Positions 16,281 through 24,975 of a stretch of DNA of 64,000 bases are shown in pieces (positions within the stretch are counted from its first letter, which is position 1; each line of letters begins with the position of its first letter). Below the pieces are notes generated by a model. It saw only the letters and a program-made list of their open reading frames with translations. It ran no database searches and had not been told where the DNA came from. Source of the stretch: Anaerolineae bacterium (GTDB lineage Bacteria > Chloroflexota > Anaerolineae > 4572-78 > J111). Location of the stretch: the NCBI GenBank assembly GCA_022071955.1, contig JAJVIM010000032.1:1-64000 (forward strand), in the 5' to 3' direction. The position numbers were made by a program, and so were the translations under genes.

Positions 16281-16985
16281 TTAATAACGTACCAGCCGTT
16301 TGAACATACTCTGCCGGAGCTGCTGGATGTGTTCGCGGGCCAGGCTCTCGGCCTCTTCTGGGTTTTTGTTGAGAATGGCATCGATAATCTGGCGATGTTC
16401 AACGGTGCAGGCCACAATGCGGGTGTCGGTGGTTTGTTCGTCGATGGCGGTGTAGTGGACACGGTTTCTGGCTTGCAGTACCAGTTGGCCCAGCAGCCGG
16501 TTGGGGCAAAAATTGCTCACGGTTTCGTGGAGCGTGCTGTCGGCGCGTGACCACGTGGAGCGATCACCCGCAACAGCAGCCTGTTCCATCACTTCAATAC
16601 ATTCTTTTAAAATAACTCGGGCTTCGGGGGGAAGCGCTTCGGCAGCCAGCCGGTAGAGTTCCGGCTCCAGCAGTTCGCGGATGTGGACCACTTCCAGCAC
16701 TTCCTGAATGGAGGGCGCGGCCACGGTAATGGCCCGGCCGGGGATAATTTGGACAATACCTTCCTGGGCAAGCTGTTGCAGCGCTTCGCGAACGGGGGTA
16801 CGGCTGATACCGAGGGCTTTGGAAAGCCGGTTTTCAGAGAGCGGGTCACCGGGTTGGAGATCGGCGTGGCGGATGGCGTCTTGTAGCCGTTCGTAGGCTA
16901 CTTCACGGAGCAGGCGGGAGTCGGTTTCTTCCGGGGAAGCTTTTTCGGCAAGATACCTTTCAATTTTTTCCATTGAGTCTGCCAT
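16281..16985 (-). CDS. GntR-family transcriptional regulator (FCD domain)
   Basis: This 234-residue regulator has a winged-helix domain (about 25-95) with LQPGDPLSENRLSKALGISR and TPVREALQQLAQEG. An FCD effector domain follows (about 100-225), which often binds small carboxylic acids. It is the first gene of the catabolic island. A consensus promoter and an 18-bp palindrome with a TGTATACA core lie immediately upstream, so it probably represses its own operon, including the FAD oxidase. It differs in sequence from the FadR-type regulator at 8396, so the island is under two regulators. Confidence 0.92.
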   Translation of the reverse strand: MADSMEKIERYLAEKASPEETDSRLLREVAYERLQDAIRHADLQPGDPLSENRLSKALGISRTPVREALQQLAQEGIVQIIPGRAITVAAPSIQEVLEVVHIRELLEPELYRLAAEALPPEARVILKECIEVMEQAAVAGDRSTWSRADSTLHETVSNFCPNRLLGQLVLQARNRVHYTAIDEQTTDTRIVACTVEHRQIIDAILNKNPEEAESLAREHIQQLRQSMFKRLVRY

Positions 16986-17095
16986 AGAAAACCTGCCTCA
17001 TTGCATGGGATTTTGTTGGGTTCAAACCTGATTTAAAGAATTCCCCGCTGCAAACCGTTTGGGGAAGTTCTTCTACTACAGGCGGGGTTCTTATA

Positions 17096-17113
17096 CTGCC
17101 TGTATACAGGCAG
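17096..17113. promoter_or_regulatory. GntR operator palindrome
   Basis: CTGCCTGTATACAGGCAG is a perfect 18-bp palindrome with the GTATAC centre typical of FCD-GntR operators. It lies just downstream of the predicted transcription start of the gntR promoter, a position suited to auto-repression. Confidence 0.8.
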
Positions 17114-17122
17114 TGTGGAAAA

Positions 17123-17151
17123 ATAATACAATAGCTATGCCGATTTGTCAA
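17123..17151 (-). promoter_or_regulatory. Sigma70-type promoter of the gntR-led operon
   Basis: On the minus strand TTGACA (17146-17151) and TATTAT (17123-17128) are separated by exactly 17 bp. The GntR start is about 130 bp further on. The promoter begins directly after the topA stop. Confidence 0.85.
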
Positions 17152-17163
17152 AAACAAAAACCA

Positions 17164-19221
17164 TTACTTTTTGCGCGGCCGGTATTTGCGCCGGCCACCC
17201 CGCGCGCCGCCGCCCAGATTCTCGGTGAATGTGCAGCCTTCGGCGTAGCGCGAACAGCCCAAAAATGGGCCGTATTTGCCTTTTTTAACCACCAGACTGC
17301 CTTGCCCGCATTGGGGGCAGGGCTGCCCGGCTTTATCCGATTCCGGCAGGGCGGCCGGCTGGCCCGATTTTGACCGGCGCGCGCCGCCGCGTTTGGGGCG
17401 CGCGGTTTCGGCGGTTTTGGCGGCCGGCTGGCTGGTGGCCGCCGCGGCCACCAGCGCCCGGTCTACTACCGTTTTGAATGGCGCGTAAAATTCCTGCATA
17501 ATCGCCAGCCGGTTGGCCGCGCCGCGGGCAATCCGGTCCAGATTTTCTTCCATTGCGGCGGTAAAACCCACATCCACCGCCAGTTGCACGTGCTGCTCCA
17601 GCAGCTCGCAGACCTGCATCCCCAGCGGGGTAGGGAAGAGCCGCTTTTTTTCCAGCCCCACGTATTTGCGGTCTTTCAGGGTTTCAACAATGGTGGCGTA
17701 GGTACTGGGCCGGCCCAGGCCCAGTTTTTTGAGCGCGCCAATCAACTGCGCTTCGGTGTAGCGAGCCGGCGGCTGGGTAAAGTGCTGCTGCGGCCGCAAC
17801 TGGTGCAGCACAAGGGGGTCGCCCTGCGCCAGATCGGGCATCTGCTCGTTTTCAATGCCCTCAGCCTGCCCGTTTGCGGCGACCGGCCGCGCCGCGGGGC
17901 GCGCTTCTTCGGCATCGGCATCAACCCCGTACACCTTCAAAAAACCGGCAAAGCGCAGAGTGCTGCCTGTGGCCCGGAACAAATAAACGGTGGGCCGGCG
18001 GCTGATGAGCGTTTCAATGTCTACGGTGATGGTGTCGTACAGGGCCGGTTTCATCTGGCTGGCAATAAAGCGCCGCCAGATGAGCCGGTACAGCGCGTGC
18101 TGCTGGGCGGTTAAATAGGGTTCGATGCCTTTGGGCGTGCGCTGCGGGTCAACCGGCCGGATGGCTTCGTGCGCCTCCTGTGCGGTTTTGTCGCGGGTTT
18201 GATAGATGGGCGGCTGGGCCGGCAGGTAGGCTTCGCCAAAATACTGGGCAATCACCGCCCGCGCCGCTTCCTGTGCTTCGGGGGCCACGGCCACGCTGTC
18301 GGTGCGGATGTAGGTGATCAGGCCGACGGCTTTGCCCTCACCCAGAGTCACGCCTTCGTACAATTCCTGGGCCAGTTTCATGGTTAAGCGCGGATTGAAG
18401 CCGAGCTGGCTGGACGCCGCCTGCTGCAGCGAGTCGGTGGTAAAGGGCGGGTAGGGTTTGCGCAGGCGCGTGCCTTTTTCCACACGCTGTACCCGCCAGT
18501 CAGCGCCGCGCAGATCGGCCAGCACTTGCTGCGCGTCGGCTTCGGTTTTGAGCGCCGGCTTTTCGCCCTTGATTTTAAACAGCGACGCCCAGAATTTTTG
18601 CCGGGCCGGGTCGCCGGTTTTTGAAAGTTCAGCTTCAATACTCCACCACTCTTCCGGCACAAAGGCCGCGATTTCGCGCTCGCGGGATACCACCAGCCAC
18701 AGCGCCGGCGACTGCACCCGCCCGGCCGACAGCCGTTTGCGCCCCGACAGCCCGGCCCACAGCACCGGGCTGACCATATACCCCACCAGCCGGTCGATGA
18801 CCCGGCGGGCGGTTTGGGCCTCAACCAGCCCGCGGTTAATGGGGCGCGGCGCGGCCAGCGCGGCCCGCAGATCGGCCTGGGTGATGGCGCTAAAGGTGAT
18901 GCGCTGGATTTTGCCGGCGGCGCTGCGGCCCAACCGCTCGGCCACATGCTGGGCAATGGCCTCGCCCTCGCGGTCCAGATCGGTGGCCAGGTACACGGTT
19001 TCGGCGGCGGCGGCGGCTTTTTTCAGTTCGTCCAGTTTTTTGCCTTTGCCGCGAATAAGCTGCAAAGTGGGCGTAAAATCTTGCAGATTGACGTGCAGAT
19101 CATCGGCGGGCATTTCCAAAATATGGCCGCTGGTGGCCTGCACGCTGTAGCCCGCGCCGAGCATCCCTTTGATGGTGCGGGCCTTTTTGGCCGATTCGAC
19201 AATGAGCAGGTTTTTGGTCAC
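17164..19221 (-). CDS. topA: DNA topoisomerase I
   Basis: This 685-residue type IA topoisomerase relaxes negative supercoils. The Toprim domain starts LLIVESAKKARTIKGML, and its acidic residues are in ATDLDREGEA. The active-site tyrosine is in LITYIRTDS near residue 305. A C-terminal four-cysteine zinc ribbon (CPQCGQGSLVV and GCSRYAEGC) and a basic tail follow. The length is slightly short of the E. coli enzyme because fewer zinc fingers are present, which is common outside proteobacteria. The start is GTG, preceded by AGGA. The gene is monocistronic, with the catabolic-island promoter immediately after its stop. Confidence 0.96.
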   Translation of the reverse strand: MTKNLLIVESAKKARTIKGMLGAGYSVQATSGHILEMPADDLHVNLQDFTPTLQLIRGKGKKLDELKKAAAAAETVYLATDLDREGEAIAQHVAERLGRSAAGKIQRITFSAITQADLRAALAAPRPINRGLVEAQTARRVIDRLVGYMVSPVLWAGLSGRKRLSAGRVQSPALWLVVSREREIAAFVPEEWWSIEAELSKTGDPARQKFWASLFKIKGEKPALKTEADAQQVLADLRGADWRVQRVEKGTRLRKPYPPFTTDSLQQAASSQLGFNPRLTMKLAQELYEGVTLGEGKAVGLITYIRTDSVAVAPEAQEAARAVIAQYFGEAYLPAQPPIYQTRDKTAQEAHEAIRPVDPQRTPKGIEPYLTAQQHALYRLIWRRFIASQMKPALYDTITVDIETLISRRPTVYLFRATGSTLRFAGFLKVYGVDADAEEARPAARPVAANGQAEGIENEQMPDLAQGDPLVLHQLRPQQHFTQPPARYTEAQLIGALKKLGLGRPSTYATIVETLKDRKYVGLEKKRLFPTPLGMQVCELLEQHVQLAVDVGFTAAMEENLDRIARGAANRLAIMQEFYAPFKTVVDRALVAAAATSQPAAKTAETARPKRGGARRSKSGQPAALPESDKAGQPCPQCGQGSLVVKKGKYGPFLGCSRYAEGCTFTENLGGGARGGRRKYRPRKK

Positions 19222-19252
19222 AATTCAATCCTGGTGTTTTTTACTGCTGGGG

Positions 19253-19258
19253 ATTATA
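19253..19258 (-). promoter_or_regulatory. Possible -10 box of topA
   Basis: On the minus strand TATAAT lies 31 bp upstream of the topA GTG start. No good -35 hexamer is seen at 17 bp, so this is tentative. Confidence 0.4.
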
Positions 19259-19315
19259 CACCCGCGCCGGTGGATGATCCCAGTGGGGCGTTTCGACCGG
19301 GATGACTTTCTGCGA

Positions 19316-19396
19316 TATAATGACCCGGCAGAGCGCAGCCTTCCGGTGGGACGGGTAAAAATTGGGTAGGGGCGCTTCGCGAAGCGCCCCTACATT
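19316..19396. repeat. Dispersed palindromic repeat, copy A
   Basis: A 28-bp perfect palindrome (19366-19393; half GTAGGGGCGCTTCG) lies in about 80 bp that match, in reverse orientation, the stretch 46310-46384. Matching blocks include CTGCGAATGTAGGGGCG, ACCCGTCCCAC and CGCTCTGCCGG. It lies in the 368-bp gap between topA and the next gene. Confidence 0.75.
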
Positions 19397-19463
19397 CGCA
19401 GACTCGTCTGTTTTCAGAGGAGACCGACCCAGCGTGCGGCACGCTAACGATGACCGAAAAATT

Positions 19464-19571
19464 GGAGTCCAAAACTACAGTTTTGGACTCCTGTCGCGAA
19501 CTTTTGAAAACCGGGACAGGAGCCTATCCTGACTCCTGAATCCTGATCCCTGAATCCTATTTTCAACGGAG
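19464..19571. repeat. Palindrome plus heptad array and anchor
   Basis: A 13-bp inverted repeat (GGAGTCCAAAACT, 19464-19491) is followed by four 7-nt units reading, on the minus strand, GATTCAG, GGATCAG, GATTCAG and GAGTCAG (19529-19556). The anchor CTATTTTCAACGGAG follows (19557-19571). The array ends just before the ribosome-binding site of the gene at 19590. The rest of the topA-19590 gap shows no gene. Confidence 0.7.
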
Positions 19572-19589
19572 TCAAAAAAGGAGAGAAAA

Positions 19590-20138
19590 ATGGCCAAATC
19601 AGAGATTTATCAGCTCAAGCTCACGCTCAAAGAGAGCAAGCCGCCAATCTGGCGCAGAATTCTGGTGCCGGCCGACACCAAATTAAGCCAACTGCACCTT
19701 GTTTTTCAGGTGGTGATGGGCTGGGAAAATTATCACCTGCACCATTTTGTGGTTGGCCAAACCTTTTTTGGCGAGCCAAGCTCTGAGGATTTTTATGAAG
19801 TTAAAAACGAAAAAAAATTCACGCTGCGCCAGATTGCCGCCGGTGAAGGGGCCAAATTTATTTACGAGTACGATTTTGGCGATTCCTGGCAGCATCAGGT
19901 GCTGGTTGAAAAAATTCTGCCGCCAGAGGAAGGCGCGCGTTATCCGCACTGTATCAAAGGTAAACGGGCCTGCCCGCCGGAAGATGTGGGCGGGGTGTGG
20001 GGTTACGATGATTTTCTGGAAGCCATCGGCGACCCCGGCCATCCGGAACACGAGGGCATGCTCGAGTGGGTTGGCGGCGAATTTGACCCGGAAGCCTTTG
20101 ATTTGGAGGCCATCAACGCAGCCTTGCGGTCGATATAA
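19590..20138 (+). CDS. pRiA4b ORF-3-like protein (IS1096 TnpR-like family)
   Basis: This 182-residue protein matches the plasmid pRiA4b ORF-3 family. It opens IYQLKLTLKESKPPIWRRI and has LHLVFQVVMGW, YEYDFGDSW and CPPEDVGGVWGY, the hallmark blocks of the family. Some homologues are passengers of IS1096-type transposons, but most stand alone and their function is unknown. No transposase is next to it here. The start is preceded by AAAAAAGGAGAG. It is followed by a NUDIX gene 36 bp downstream on the same strand. Confidence 0.85.
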   Translation: MAKSEIYQLKLTLKESKPPIWRRILVPADTKLSQLHLVFQVVMGWENYHLHHFVVGQTFFGEPSSEDFYEVKNEKKFTLRQIAAGEGAKFIYEYDFGDSWQHQVLVEKILPPEEGARYPHCIKGKRACPPEDVGGVWGYDDFLEAIGDPGHPEHEGMLEWVGGEFDPEAFDLEAINAALRSI

Positions 20139-20174
20139 AAATTTGCCAATCGTTTATCCCAACTGGAGACAACC

Positions 20175-20807
20175 GTGACAACAGATTTGCCTCATTCCAC
20201 CACTGCCGGCGATGACATTTTTACCCTGCTGGAAGAGATTCAGGGGATTGCCCGCACCGGCCTGAATTTTACCGAAAACGTCTACGACAAGGAGCGCTAC
20301 AATCACCTGCTTCAATTAGCCAGCCGTCGCTACGCCGAGTTGTTGGGTTTAGCTGAACCGGCCGTACGGCAGCGCTTTGCTGAGGAATTGGGCCAGATTA
20401 CGCCCAAAGTGGGAGCCGACGCCGCCATTTTCAATGAGCGCGGAGAAATCTTGCTGATGAAGCGCAGCGATGACCGCAAGTGGTGCCTGCCTTGCGGCTG
20501 GGTGGAGCCAAACGAACCGCCGGCCGAGGCCGCCGTGCGCGAGGCTCGCGAGGAGACCGGCCTGCATGTTGAGGTGGTGACGCTGGTGGATGTTTTTTCT
20601 CGCAAGGCCAATGCCGGCTTTGGCCCGCACTCAATGATTGCCGTGGTGTACCTGTGCCGCATCACCGGCGGCGAACTGACCCTCTCGCACGAGGGGTTGG
20701 ATTTGCGTTACTGGCCCATCGACGCCGTTGCCGCCAGCGATTGGCACGGCATCCACCGGCAATACGCGCTGGCCGCCTATCCGGTGTGGCAGGCGCACCC
20801 GGCCTAA
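20175..20807 (+). CDS. NUDIX hydrolase with N-terminal NUDIX-associated domain
   Basis: This 210-residue protein has an N-terminal helical domain (about 12-65, the form often found before ADP-ribose-type NUDIX domains). A NUDIX domain of about 75-200 follows. The NUDIX box is intact: GWVEPNEPPAEAAVREAREE followed by TGL gives the Gx5Ex7REUxEExGU pattern. It probably hydrolyses a nucleoside diphosphate linked to another moiety. The substrate is not assignable. Its stop overlaps the convergent gene's stop by 4 bp. Confidence 0.92.
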   Translation: MTTDLPHSTTAGDDIFTLLEEIQGIARTGLNFTENVYDKERYNHLLQLASRRYAELLGLAEPAVRQRFAEELGQITPKVGADAAIFNERGEILLMKRSDDRKWCLPCGWVEPNEPPAEAAVREAREETGLHVEVVTLVDVFSRKANAGFGPHSMIAVVYLCRITGGELTLSHEGLDLRYWPIDAVAASDWHGIHRQYALAAYPVWQAHPA

Positions 20808-21967
20808 TATTTGCGGCGAAACATCAAAAAATACCATTGTTTATCGGCCTGGGTGGTGTTAAACGGCACGTCATCGGAGAGGCGGTTGCCTTGCGCGTCG
20901 GCCAGGTGAATTACCCACGCCGTATCCTCGATGCCGCCGGGCGGTTCAAATTTTACGTTGCCGCTCTTTCTCACCGACCCCGGCGCGTTGTAGCCCTCAA
21001 AATACCAGGTTGATAAAGGACTCTCGTAGGTCAGGTTGTGATCTTTGCGGGTGCCGATGATTTTCATATCGCCAATGGGGATGTTATTGACATCAACAAT
21101 GGCGACGTACATCACCAAAAATGAATTGGTGGTGGGGCTGTTGTAAAACTCGCCCAGCAGAAAATCGTACTCGGGCAGCGGGGTGGCCGTTGGCAGCGGG
21201 GTTGCGGTTGGCGACGGCGGCGCTGTCGGGGGCGGTGGGTTGGTGGCCGTGGCTGTGGCCGTTGGTAGTGGCGATGGCGTAAACGTAGGCGTTTGGGTGG
21301 GGGTGTCGGTTGGCGTTGGGGTGAGGGTGCTGGTAGGCGTCGCCGATGGCGTGAACGTTGGCTTGGGGGTGGGCGTGGCGGTTAAGGTGGGCAGCGTGTT
21401 GGCCGCCGCTTTAACCGGCGTGGGTTCATCGAGCGCGCTCAGCAAGCCACTGACCAGTTCGTCCAGAATGCCGGCCGGGGTGGGCGTGGCGCTGGGCCGC
21501 GGTGTGCGGGTGGCGTAAGGCGTGCCGGCGTAAACGCTCAGATCGAGGGCCAGCGTGGCCGTTGGGTCAAGTTGTGCTGAAGCGGGCAGGGGGTTTGCCG
21601 GCGCGGCGGCCACCGCTGGCGGTTCAACCGCGTTTGGCGCGGGCGGCGGGGCGGGGCTATACGCCTCGACAGGGGTAACGGGCGTGGCTGTGGGCGGGCT
21701 GAACGCTGGTTGTCTGGCGGTGTTTTGGCCGGTTGTTGCTGATGGCTGGCCGGGTTGGGGCTGGGCCGCGGCCGGCGCGGTGGGAAGCTGGGCCAATCGA
21801 TACGAACTGCGCGCGGCGGTTGGGGCTGGGTTGGGGCTGGTCAAGCGAGCGCCCACAGCAAAACCGAGTCGGCAGGTTAAACTACCCAGTACTAAAATTG
21901 CAATCAGCACCGGATAAATAGACAGATAGGCCAAAATCTCGGTAATTAAGGCAGGATGGCGTTTCAT
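20804..21967 (-). CDS. Membrane-anchored protein with Thr/Pro-rich linker
   Basis: This 387-residue protein begins with a short cytoplasmic segment and a single hydrophobic anchor (about 8-35, AYLSIYPVLIAILVLGSLTC). A long low-complexity Pro/Thr/Ala linker (about 40-265, with TPTP-type repeats) leads to a C-terminal domain of about 120 residues starting YDFLLGEFYNS. Such TP-rich linkers on extracellular proteins are frequent in Chloroflexota. The C-terminal domain is not recognised. It could be a beta-sandwich that binds surface components. The start is the MKRHP ATG preceded by AAAGAGAG, not the two upstream in-frame ATGs. It shares a 4-bp tail overlap with the NUDIX gene. Confidence 0.75.
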   Translation of the reverse strand: MKRHPALITEILAYLSIYPVLIAILVLGSLTCRLGFAVGARLTSPNPAPTAARSSYRLAQLPTAPAAAQPQPGQPSATTGQNTARQPAFSPPTATPVTPVEAYSPAPPPAPNAVEPPAVAAAPANPLPASAQLDPTATLALDLSVYAGTPYATRTPRPSATPTPAGILDELVSGLLSALDEPTPVKAAANTLPTLTATPTPKPTFTPSATPTSTLTPTPTDTPTQTPTFTPSPLPTATATATNPPPPTAPPSPTATPLPTATPLPEYDFLLGEFYNSPTTNSFLVMYVAIVDVNNIPIGDMKIIGTRKDHNLTYESPLSTWYFEGYNAPGSVRKSGNVKFEPPGGIEDTAWVIHLADAQGNRLSDDVPFNTTQADKQWYFLMFRRKY

Positions 21968-22060
21968 TGTTGCGCTCTCTTTCTGTGTCATTACCGCACA
22001 CACGGGCCAACAAGCACATCCCCCTTCCCCTCCGGGCAAGTACGGACGTTTTCTGTTTTC

Positions 22061-22119
22061 AGTGTAGCAAAAACCAACCGGAACAGAATTAATAAACTAT
22101 AGGAAAATCGTTATAGTTT
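22061..22119 (-). promoter_or_regulatory. Possible promoter with inverted repeat
   Basis: On the minus strand an extended -10 box TGCTACACT (hexamer at 22061-22066) lies about 95 bp before the TP-rich gene. Upstream of it an inverted repeat AAACTATA/TATAGTTT (22094-22119) could be an operator. No other feature was seen in the 252-bp gap between this gene and recJ. Confidence 0.4.
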
Positions 22120-22219
22120 GTACCTAAAGCTTATTTAATTTTCGGCGGGGTTTCAATAGAACTTTAGAAGTATTTTTAAATTATTTGCCTCCGTGAACAA
22201 CAATTGCAGGTTTCAGTGC

Positions 22220-23938
22220 TTACTCCTCGCTGGGATGTAAATCAACAATATTGAGCTGCATGGAGCGGGTGCCGTTCCACTCGTTAAACTCCAAATTGTA
22301 AACAATGTCGATGGCTTGCGCCGGGCGCAACTTTTCGGCCCAGTGCCCCTGCCTGAAAGCGATGGCGCTCCATTCCTGCCTGCCATCGTGCAGGGTTAAC
22401 CGCAGGTGTTTGTTGTCTCGCCCCACAAATCGCAAGTGGCGGATGTGCAGGTTTTTTGACATAAAACGGGGCGTTGGGTTGCCGTAACCAAACGGCTGCA
22501 ACTCGTTGATCGATTCAACAAGCGCCGGCCGCACGCCGCGCAAATTCACTTCGGCGTCAATTAAAATAGTAGGGCGCAGTTCATCGATATTGAGCTTTTG
22601 CCGGGCAAATGCCAGCAATCGCTGCTCAAAGGCCGCCAGGTTTTCGTTTTTTACGGTGAAGCCGGCAGCCGCGGCGTGGCCGCCGTAACGTTCCAGCAGG
22701 TCGGCGCATTGGTCGAGCGCCTCGGTAATGTGGAACTCGGCAATGCTCCGCGCCGAGCCTTTGGTGAACTCCGGTCCGTGTTCGGCTACCAGAATGGGCC
22801 GGTAAAATTCATCGCACAGGCGCGAGGCAGCCAACCCGACCACGCCGGGGTTAAAATCGGGGTGGCCGATAAGGTACAGCGGGCTTTGGTTGTTATCCTT
22901 TAAAATCACGTCGCGGGCCATTGCCACGGTCTGTTCGGTTAAAAGCTGGCGTTCGCGGTTTTGCTGGTCCAGTTCTCTGGCCAGCGGCGCGGCCGGCCCG
23001 GCCTCCCGTTCCATCAGCAGGCGATAGGCGGCCAGCGCGCTGTCGAGCCGACCGGCGGCGTTGAGGCGTGGCCCAATGGTAAAGCCGATGGTTCCGGCGG
23101 TGATGGTGCGGCTGCTGTTGGTGTTGTTTTGGGCCATCAACGCGGTTAACCCCGGCCGCAGCGAGCGGTTGAGCGCCTCCAGCCCCTGCCGCACCAGCTT
23201 GCGGTTTTCGCCGTAGAGCGGGGCCAAATCGGCCACGGTGCCCAGCGCCACCAAATCCAGATACTCGTCGGCCTGAAAATTGGCCTGGCGCATGCGCGGG
23301 TACAATGCTTTGGTTCTGACCAGCGCCTGAGCCAGCTTAAAGGCCAGCCCCACGCCGGCCAGTTCTTTAAACGGGTAGGGGCAATCATTTTGTTTGGGGT
23401 TGATGACGGCCAGCGCCGGGGGCACTTCCTTACCAACGTGGTGGTGATCGGTGATGATGATGTCCAGCCCCAGGCTGTTGCCGTATTCAACCTCGGCCAC
23501 GGAGCGAATGCCGCAATCAACGGTGAGCACCACCGCCACGCCGCGCTCGGCCAGCTCGGCCAGGGCCTCGTTGTTAAGGCCGTAGCCTTCGTCAAAACGG
23601 TTGGGGATGTACGGCTCCACCTGCCCCCCCAACGCGCTCAAAAGCTGCATCATCAAAGCTGTGGCGGTCACGCCATCGGCGTCGTAATCGCCATACACGG
23701 CGATTCGCTCGCCGTTGAGCAGGGCGCGGGTTAAACGGTCAACCGCCTGGGGAATGCCTTTCAGCGTAAAGGGGTCATCGTGGGGCCAGTGGTGGTTGAG
23801 AAAAGAGTCAATCTCGTCCGGGGCGGTGATGCCGCGGTTGAAAAGAATCTGGACGATCAAAGGGGGAACATCGGGAAACTGGTCAAAATGATTTTTGGGG
23901 GCTTTTAGGGCTACCTCCCACTTGGCACGCATAGGCAT
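22220..23938 (-). CDS. recJ: Single-stranded-DNA-specific exonuclease RecJ
   Basis: This 572-residue DHH phosphoesterase is a 5'-3' single-strand exonuclease in recombination and repair. Visible motifs are DYDADGVTA (metal site), TDHHHVGKE (DHH) and the DHHA1 motif ERYGGHAAAAGF near residue 415. A C-terminal OB fold (HIRHLRFVGRDNKHLRLTL) follows. Length and order are normal for RecJ. The start ATG is preceded by GGAG at 5 bp. Two small membrane-protein genes lie upstream on the same strand behind a clear terminator, so recJ is transcribed separately. Confidence 0.95.
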   Translation of the reverse strand: MPMRAKWEVALKAPKNHFDQFPDVPPLIVQILFNRGITAPDEIDSFLNHHWPHDDPFTLKGIPQAVDRLTRALLNGERIAVYGDYDADGVTATALMMQLLSALGGQVEPYIPNRFDEGYGLNNEALAELAERGVAVVLTVDCGIRSVAEVEYGNSLGLDIIITDHHHVGKEVPPALAVINPKQNDCPYPFKELAGVGLAFKLAQALVRTKALYPRMRQANFQADEYLDLVALGTVADLAPLYGENRKLVRQGLEALNRSLRPGLTALMAQNNTNSSRTITAGTIGFTIGPRLNAAGRLDSALAAYRLLMEREAGPAAPLARELDQQNRERQLLTEQTVAMARDVILKDNNQSPLYLIGHPDFNPGVVGLAASRLCDEFYRPILVAEHGPEFTKGSARSIAEFHITEALDQCADLLERYGGHAAAAGFTVKNENLAAFEQRLLAFARQKLNIDELRPTILIDAEVNLRGVRPALVESINELQPFGYGNPTPRFMSKNLHIRHLRFVGRDNKHLRLTLHDGRQEWSAIAFRQGHWAEKLRPAQAIDIVYNLEFNEWNGTRSMQLNIVDLHPSEE

Positions 23939-23989
23939 ACAAACTCCGGACAGGTGGAATGAGAGCCTATTATAGTGGAGACCGGCTGC

Positions 23990-24018
23990 AAAAAAAAATC
24001 CCCGGCTGGCCGGGGATT
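23990..24018 (-). terminator. Intrinsic terminator after the DUF4870 gene
   Basis: On the minus strand a 9-bp stem AATCCCCGG/CCGGGGATT is followed by nine T residues. It begins about 20 bp after the stop of the gene at 24039. Confidence 0.93.
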
Positions 24019-24038
24019 AAGGAGAAAGAGAATGGCGA

Positions 24039-24365
24039 TCAGGGTTTGGCAATCCATCCCTGTTTGATCATAAAATCGGTCAGCACGGGCAAAGTTACCC
24101 ATTCGCCCTGGTAGGCTTTGATGGCCCACCAGATGACAATAAACCACAAAATACCCAGGCAGCCACCAAACCCAAACGTTACAATCGACAGAATGGTGAG
24201 GATGACAAAAAAGACTACAGAAAATGCAATTGAACTCACGGCGTGCCATTTTTGAAATGGCCGGTTCCTCATATCTTCGACCAGTAAAATCACAATGCCA
24301 ACAATCGGAATGATCCAGGTTACCGCTGACATCAATTTATCTTGATCGTTTACTTCTGTATTCAT
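24039..24365 (-). CDS. DUF4870/Tic20-like membrane protein
   Basis: This 108-residue protein has three hydrophobic segments (VTWIIPIVGIVILLV, AFSVVFFVILTILSIV and GILWFIVIWWAIKAY) with the FQKWHAVSSI loop between. That is the pattern of DUF4870-type small membrane proteins. Function is unknown for the family. It is followed by a strong terminator and preceded 55 bp upstream by another small membrane protein, so the two may form one unit. Confidence 0.75.
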   Translation of the reverse strand: MNTEVNDQDKLMSAVTWIIPIVGIVILLVEDMRNRPFQKWHAVSSIAFSVVFFVILTILSIVTFGFGGCLGILWFIVIWWAIKAYQGEWVTLPVLTDFMIKQGWIAKP

Positions 24366-24420
24366 AAATTGTTCCCTCTCTGTTTATAAAATGAAATGGA
24401 ATATATGTTTAGCAACGATT

Positions 24421-24702
24421 TCAGTTTTCCCAAAACCACTGCATATCACCAACAGATTGACCTTTTTGGAGCTTGTCGGCAATGATGTAGGCATCTACCG
24501 CGCCCATTACAGCCGCCAACAGCGGCCCAACACAGGGAACCAGCCACAATATCACCCAGGCTGCAATCAGAATAATGCCTTTCTTTTGCTGCCCCAGGTA
24601 CAGTTGCCCCACCCCACCGAGCAGCACCAGGCTCAAAATTGCGGCAATAATGGGATTTTTGGGCGGATTACTGGGCTGAATTTGAACAGTTGATTCAAAC
24701 AT
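24421..24702 (-). CDS. TM2-like small membrane protein
   Basis: This 93-residue protein has a hydrophilic N-terminus and two hydrophobic segments. The first reads IIAAILSLVLLGGVGQLYLG and has the GxGQxYLGQ motif seen in TM2-domain proteins. The second is IILIAAWVILWLVP followed by CVGPLLAAVMGAVDAY. TM2 proteins are small membrane proteins of undefined role. It precedes the DUF4870-like gene on the same strand. Confidence 0.65.
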   Translation of the reverse strand: MFESTVQIQPSNPPKNPIIAAILSLVLLGGVGQLYLGQQKKGIILIAAWVILWLVPCVGPLLAAVMGAVDAYIIADKLQKGQSVGDMQWFWEN

Positions 24703-24932
24703 GATCCGTGTCTCCTTTGGTAATCCGGCAAGAGGCTTCGAGTCATTCTAGCATAGGTAGTAACGGCTTGCAATATCCCAACGGTTTTTTTAGGATTTTT
24801 GGAAGAGCGGGAATTGCCAGCCATTACAGCCAATGTTATCATGGGGTTTTATGTGCTATACGTACTACAAGCGCCAAAGGTTGCGGAGCCGGGGTTGAAA
24901 ATTTGGCGGGCAGCGAGTGGCGGATACTCAAC

Positions 24933-24960
24933 AATTCATAATTCATAATTCGTAATTGTA
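24933..24960. repeat. Heptad array upstream of fmt
   Basis: Four tandem 7-nt units AATTCAT, AATTCAT, AATTCGT and AATTGTA lie immediately before the fmt ribosome-binding site. The same units, in reverse orientation, occur at 59399-59433 before the phzF-like gene. The rest of the 24703-24975 gap shows no gene. Confidence 0.8.
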
Positions 24961-24975
24961 TTGAGGGAGTTTATT

